In this document: positions 59,998 through 64,000 of the stretch, one piece after another
Numbering within the stretch: position 1 is the first letter of the stretch
Layout of the letters: each line of letters opens with the position of its first letter
Assembly: GCA_001695595.3 (NCBI GenBank)
Contig: MBPM02000107.1
Span: 140,632 to 204,631, forward strand
Source of the DNA: Plasmopara viticola
Taxonomy: Eukaryota > Oomycota > Peronosporomycetes > Peronosporales > Peronosporaceae
Reading direction: 5' to 3'
DNA: 64,000 bases
Notes under the pieces: generated by a model
What the model saw: only the letters and a program-made list of their open reading frames with translations
What the model was told of the DNA's origin: nothing
The model's database searches: none
Position numbers and translations under genes: made by a program

Positions 59998-60093
59998 ACT
60001 CTAATTATCATGACCCGTATTTCAAATTGGCGCAAAATCTAACACCGTAGAACATCAAGCGTCACGACTAAGCTTTAATTACACACAGAATGT

Positions 60094-60163
60094 AGCTCCT
60101 ACCGGGATTTGAACCCGGATCGCTGGATTCAAAGTCCAGAGTGCTAATTATTACACCTTGAGC
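60094..60163 (-). pseudogene. tRNA-Gln(TTG) lacking its own 5' acceptor strand
   Basis: Same deletion as 58108. The two units lie 1,986 bp apart and share other variants. Confidence 0.75.
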
Positions 60164-60597
60164 TCTAATACCCGCAAATCACCCCTTCAGATACCGTTAC
60201 GACCATACGATACACGTTATATGTGCACCTATTGTATGTTTAGACATGGACACTGTTACGATGCGTGTAAGACAATGTAAACCGTGACTTCGACACTCGC
60301 TTTGCTTGGAGCTTGCAAAGCGATATTTCTGTGGCCATGAGTATTCGCGATGATTAGATGACATATTCGCGGCTATCAACAGCTCTGCAGCTTTAGAAAA
60401 GCACTTTCACTTCGATAGCATCGTCAGAACATTCTGCAGATGATAACCAAAAAATTGTTAGTGTTACGAGCTGATAGTATATACAAAACATAAATTCAGA
60501 GTAATAGAGCTGTTGTCTCGATGACAAAATACCAAAAACGTTGATGTAGAATTCAGCAAGATGGGACGAACTGAAATTAGCATGAGCGATGCTTTTG

Positions 60598-60669
60598 AGG
60601 TCCTACCAGGATTTGAACCCAAATCGCTGGATTCAGAGTCCAGAGTGCTAACCATTACACCATAAGACC
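60598..60669 (-). tRNA. tRNA-Gln(CTG)
   Basis: 72 nt with intact acceptor and anticodon arms. The T-stem TTGGG/CCTGG pairs through three wobbles. Confidence 0.75.
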
Positions 60670-60765
60670 ACTCTAATTATCATGACCCGTATTTTAAATT
60701 GGCGCAAAATCTAACACCGTAGAACATCAAGCGTCACGACTAAGCTTTAATTACACACAAAATGT

Positions 60766-60835
60766 AGCTCCTACCGGGATTTGAACCCGGATCGCTGGAT
60801 TCAAAGTCCAGAGTGCTAATCATTACACCTTGAGC
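60766..60835 (-). pseudogene. tRNA-Gln(TTG) lacking its own 5' acceptor strand
   Basis: Shared deletion junction ACACCTTGAGC; otherwise consensus. Confidence 0.75.
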
Positions 60836-61265
60836 TCTAATACCCGCAAATCACCCCTTCAGATACCGTTACGACCATACGATACACGTTATATGTGCAT
60901 CTATTGTATGTTTGGACATGGACACTGTTACGATGCGTGTAAGCCAATGTAAGCCGTGACTTCGATACTCGCTTTGCTTGGAGCTTGCAAAGTGATATTT
61001 CTGTGGCTATAAGTATTCGCGATGATTGGATGACATATTCGCGGCCATGAACAGCTCTGCAGCTTTAGAAAAGCACTTTCACTTCGATAGCATCGTCAGA
61101 ACATTCTGCAGATGATAACCAAAAAATTGTTAGTCTTTCAAGCTGATAGTATATACATCACATAAACTCGGAGTAATAGAGCTGTCTTTTTAAAGACAAA
61201 ATATCAAAAACGTTGTAAATGCAGCAAGATAGGACGAACTGAAATTAGCACTAGCGATGCATTTG

Positions 61266-61337
61266 AGGTGCTACGAGGATTTAAACCCGGATCGCTGGAT
61301 TCAGAGTCCAGAGTGCTTACCATTACACCATAAGACC
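61266..61337 (-). pseudogene. tRNA-Gln(CTG), damaged T-arm
   Basis: 72 nt. The anticodon arm is intact, but there is an acceptor mismatch (..GCACC), a broken T-stem (CCGGG/CCTCG) and T-loop GTTTAAAT. Confidence 0.6.
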
Positions 61338-61433
61338 ACCCTAATTATAATGATCCGGATTTCAAATTAGCGCAAAATCTAACACCGTAGAACAACCAAA
61401 GTCACAACTACGTTTTAATTACACGAAGAATGT

Positions 61434-61506
61434 AGTTCCTACCGGGATTTGAACCCGGATCACTGGATTCAAAGTCCAGAGTGCTAGACCATTACACCAT
61501 AAGAGC
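61434..61506 (-). pseudogene. tRNA-Gln(TTG) with D-loop insertion
   Basis: 73 nt. One extra base in the D-loop (GGTCTAGC), one acceptor mismatch (GCTC/GAAC), anticodon TTG kept. It may retain some function. Confidence 0.55.
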
Positions 61507-61974
61507 ATAAGAGCGTAAGTTTGCTACTTATTCCCTTGAGCTCTTATACCGCAAAGCACCCCTACAGATACCGTAACGACCATACGATACACGTTATATG
61601 AGCATCTATTGTATGTTAGACATGGACACTTTTACGATGCGTGTAAGCCAATGTAAGCCTGTGACTTCGATACTCGCTTTGCTTGGAGCTTGCAAAGTGA
61701 TATTTCTGTGGCTATAAGTATTCGCGATGATTAGATGACATATTCGCGCCATGAAACAGCTCTGCAGCTTTAGAAAAGCAATTCACTTCGATAGCATCGT
61801 CAGAACATTCTGCAGATGATAACCAAAAAAATTTTAGTGTTACGAGCTGATAGTATATACATCACATAAATTCAGAGTAATAGAGCTGTTGTCTCGATGA
61901 CAAAATACCAAAAACGCTGATGTAGAATGCAGCAAGATGGACGAACTGAAAAATTAGCATGAGCGATGCATTTG

Positions 61975-62044
61975 AGGTCCTACCGGGATTTGAACCCGGA
62001 TCGCTGGATTCAGAGTCCAGAGTGCTAATCATTACACCTTGAGC
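61975..62044 (-). pseudogene. Chimeric tRNA-Gln: TTG-type 5' side, CTG-type 3' side
   Basis: The 5' side has the deleted TTG junction (GCTCAAGG), while the anticodon loop (CTCTGAA) and 3' end (TAGGACCT) are CTG-type. The acceptor ends GCTC/GACC no longer match fully. Confidence 0.7.
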
Positions 62045-62479
62045 TCTAATACCCGCAAATCACCCCTTCAGATACCGTTACGACCATACGATACACGTTA
62101 TATGTGCATCTATTGTATGTTTTTCAGACATGGACACTTTTACGATGCGTGTAAGCCAATGTAAGCCGTGACTTCGATACTCGCTTTGCTTGGAGCTTCC
62201 AAAGTGATATTTCTATGGCTATAAGTATTCGCGATGATTAGATGACAGATTCGCGGCCATGAACAGCTCTGCAGCTTTAGAAAAGCACTTTCATCGATAG
62301 CATCGTCAGTACATCTGCAGATGATAACCAAAAAAATTGTTAGTGTTACGAGCTGATAGTATATACATCACAAAATTCAGAGTAATAGAGCTGTTGTCTC
62401 GATGACAAAAAATACCAAAAACGTTGATGTAAAATTCGCAAGAATGGACGAACTGAATCTAGCATGAGCGATGCATTTG

Positions 62480-62550
62480 AGGTCCTACCGCGTTTGAACC
62501 CGGATCGCTGGATTCAGAGTCCAGAGTGCTAACTATTACACCATAAGACC
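62480..62550 (-). pseudogene. tRNA-Gln(CTG), T-arm deletion
   Basis: 71 nt; one base is missing in the T-stem (CCGCGTTTGAAC on the plus strand). Other arms are intact. The base loss may be a sequencing error. Confidence 0.6.
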
Positions 62551-62644
62551 ACTCTGATTATCATGACCCGTATTTTAAATTGGCGCAAATCTAACACCGT
62601 AAACAACAAGCGTGACGACTAAGCTTTAATTACACACAGAATGT

Positions 62645-62711
62645 AGCTCCACCGGATTTGAACCCGGATCGCTGATTCAAAGTCCAGAGTGCTAATCATT
62701 ACACCTTGAGC
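62645..62711 (-). pseudogene. tRNA-Gln(TTG), deleted
   Basis: 67 nt; the shared 5' deletion plus three scattered single-base losses in the acceptor, T-stem and anticodon stem. Confidence 0.65.
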
Positions 62712-63140
62712 TCTAATACCCGCAAATCACCCCTTCAGATACCGATACGACCATACGATACACGTTATATGTGCATCTATTGTATGTTTGAGACATGGAC
62801 ACTTTACGATGCGTGTAAGCCAATGTAAGCCGTGACTTCGATACTCGCTTTGCTTGGAGCTTGCAAGTGATATTTCTATGGCTATAAGTATTCGCGCAGA
62901 TTAGATGACAGTGCGGCCCATGAACAGCTCTGCAGCTTTAGAAAAGCACTTTCACTTCGATAGCATCGTCAGAACATTCTGCAGATGATAACCAAAAATT
63001 GTTAGTGTTACGAGCTGATACTATATACATCACATAAATGCAGAGTAATAGAGCTGTTGTCTCGATGACAAATAACCAAAAACGTTGATGTAGAATGCAG
63101 CAAGATGGACGAACTGAAATTAGCATGAGCGATGCATTTG

Positions 63141-63207
63141 AGCCTACCGCATTTGAACCGAATCGCTGGATCAGAGTCCGAGTGACTAAACCATTACAAC
63201 CTATAAC
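63141..63207 (-). pseudogene. tRNA-Gln(CTG), truncated and indel-rich
   Basis: Has the same 5' truncation type as 59277 (ATAACAACAAGCG) plus several single-base indels. Confidence 0.65.
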
Positions 63208-63249
63208 AACAAGCGTTCACGACCTAAGCTTTAATTACACACAGAATGT

Positions 63250-63323
63250 AGCTCCTACCGAGGATTTGAACCGGATCGCTGGATTCAAAGTCCAGAGTTT
63301 GCTAACCATTACAACATAAGAGC
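63250..63323 (-). pseudogene. tRNA-Gln(TTG), indel-bearing
   Basis: 74 nt; the 5' acceptor is present (TAAGAGC on the plus strand), with single-base insertions in the T-stem and D-arm region. Possibly an intact gene with consensus errors. Confidence 0.6.
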
Positions 63324-63784
63324 GTAAGTTTGCTACTTATCCCCTTGAGCTCTAATACCCGCTAATCACCCCTTCAGATACCGTTACGACCATACGATAC
63401 ACGTTATAGTGCATTCTATTCTATTTTGGACATGGACACTGTTACGATGCGTGTAAGCCAATGTAAGCCGTGACTTCGATACTCGCTTTGCTTGAAGCTT
63501 GCAAAGTGATATTTCTGTGGCCATAAGTATTCGCGATAATAGATGACATATTCGTGGCTATCAACAGCTCTTGCAGCTTTAAAAAACTACTTTCACTTCG
63601 ATAGCATCGTCAGAACATTCTGCAGATAATAATCAAAGAAATTGTTAGTTTCACGAGCTGATACTATATACATCACATAAATTCAGAGTAATCGAACTGT
63701 TGTCTCCAATGACAAATACCAAAAACGTTGATGTAGAATGCAGCAAGATGGGACGAACTGAAATTAGCATGAGCGATGCATTTG

Positions 63785-63854
63785 AGGTCCTACCGGGATT
63801 TGAACCCGAATCGCTGGATTCAGAGTCCAGAGTCTAACCATTACACCATAGACC
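63785..63854 (-). pseudogene. tRNA-Gln(CTG), indel-bearing
   Basis: 70 nt; GC is missing before the D-arm and one A from the acceptor. The anticodon arm CTGGA CTCTGAA TCCAG is intact. Confidence 0.6.
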
Positions 63855-63952
63855 ACTCTATTATCATAGACCCGTATTTCAACATTGGCGCAAAATCTAA
63901 AACCGTAAACATCAAGCGTCACGACCAAGCTTTTAATTACACACAGAATATT

Positions 63953-64000
63953 AGCTCCTACCGGGATTTGAACCCGGATCGCTGGATTCAAAGTCCAGAG
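63953..64000 (-). tRNA. tRNA-Gln(TTG), cut by the window end
   Basis: The 3' 48 nt of a TTG copy with intact T-arm and anticodon arm; the D-arm and 5' acceptor lie outside the window. Confidence 0.7.

Larger units (their letters stand above)
49150..64000. repeat. Tandem array of about 670-bp units carrying paired tRNA-Gln genes
   Basis: The unit is: TTG-anticodon tRNA-Gln, about 96 bp, CTG-anticodon tRNA-Gln, then about 430 bp of conserved spacer (landmarks TTACGAGCTGATAGTATA, GATGTAGAATGCAGCAAGA, and ATTCGCGATAATTAGATGAC). CTG copies recur at 56566, 57269, 57940, 58612, 59277, 59926, 60598, 61266 and so on. Orientation is plus at 49.7-51.7, minus at 51.8-52.94, plus at 52.94-56.47 and minus from about 56.5 kb onward. 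Copies become more alike from left to right, and the array runs out of the window. Forty tRNA copies or pieces were counted. Confidence 0.93.

Noticed and set aside
56827..60655. Repeated minus-strand frames of 60-84 codons (for example with SGSNPGRTSNASL)
   Set aside because: They run through the tRNA-Gln genes and spacer and recur only because the unit is repeated; no start context or composition supports proteins.
49150..64000. CRISPR-like regular repeat spacing
   Set aside because: The period is about 670 bp with tRNA content; there are no short direct repeats with unique spacers and no cas genes.

Overview
The window looks like nuclear DNA of an oomycete, probably a Phytophthora or downy mildew relative that still makes swimming zoospores. 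The evidence is: many short spliceable introns (about 53-82 nt, GT..AG) in tightly packed genes on both strands; a myosin motor fused to ankyrin repeats and a C-terminal FYVE finger, an architecture typical of oomycetes; and two genes needed only for motile cilia (a DRC9/IQCG-like gene and a DNAAF5/HEATR2-like gene) that look intact. The genus is inference. No mitochondrial, bacterial or viral gene was recognised.

Region 1 (1-13.5 kb) is a dense housekeeping block: the end of a WDR5-like WD40 gene, PWP2 (small-subunit rRNA processing), RPC34 (RNA polymerase III), a C2H2 zinc-finger gene, a TMEM209-like nuclear envelope gene, a membrane-anchored endonuclease/exonuclease/phosphatase (EEP) gene, a secreted laminin-IV-like protein and a Sel1-repeat protein. 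Two divergent gene pairs share promoters of about 90-120 bp that contain CCAATCA. I assembled the spliced models by hand from splice sites, reading phase and family similarity.

Region 2 (13.5-23.5 kb) is gene-free, AT-rich decayed sequence. Region 3 (23.5-36.9 kb) holds the myosin-ankyrin-FYVE gene, an internally deleted LINE with target-site duplications, a second EEP gene with the same intron position as the first, decayed sequence, TTC1, and the DRC9/IQCG-like gene. Region 4 (36.9-45.6 kb) is decayed sequence with Ty3/gypsy protease and RNase H remnants. Region 5 (45.6-48.6 kb) has a small two-helix membrane protein and DNAAF5.

Region 6 (about 49.1 kb to the window end) is the most unusual part: a tandem array of roughly 670-bp units. 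Each unit carries a pair of glutamine tRNA genes, anticodon TTG followed about 96 bp later by CTG. I count 40 intact, damaged or partial copies. The left side is old, degenerate, rearranged by inversions and invaded by two short LINE-derived elements. The right side is more homogeneous and carries shared deletions and higher-order repeats. Several copies have changed anticodons, one is a TTG/CTG chimera, and one inversion junction lies inside a tRNA gene. Single-base indels rise over the last 2 kb, which may be an assembly-quality effect.
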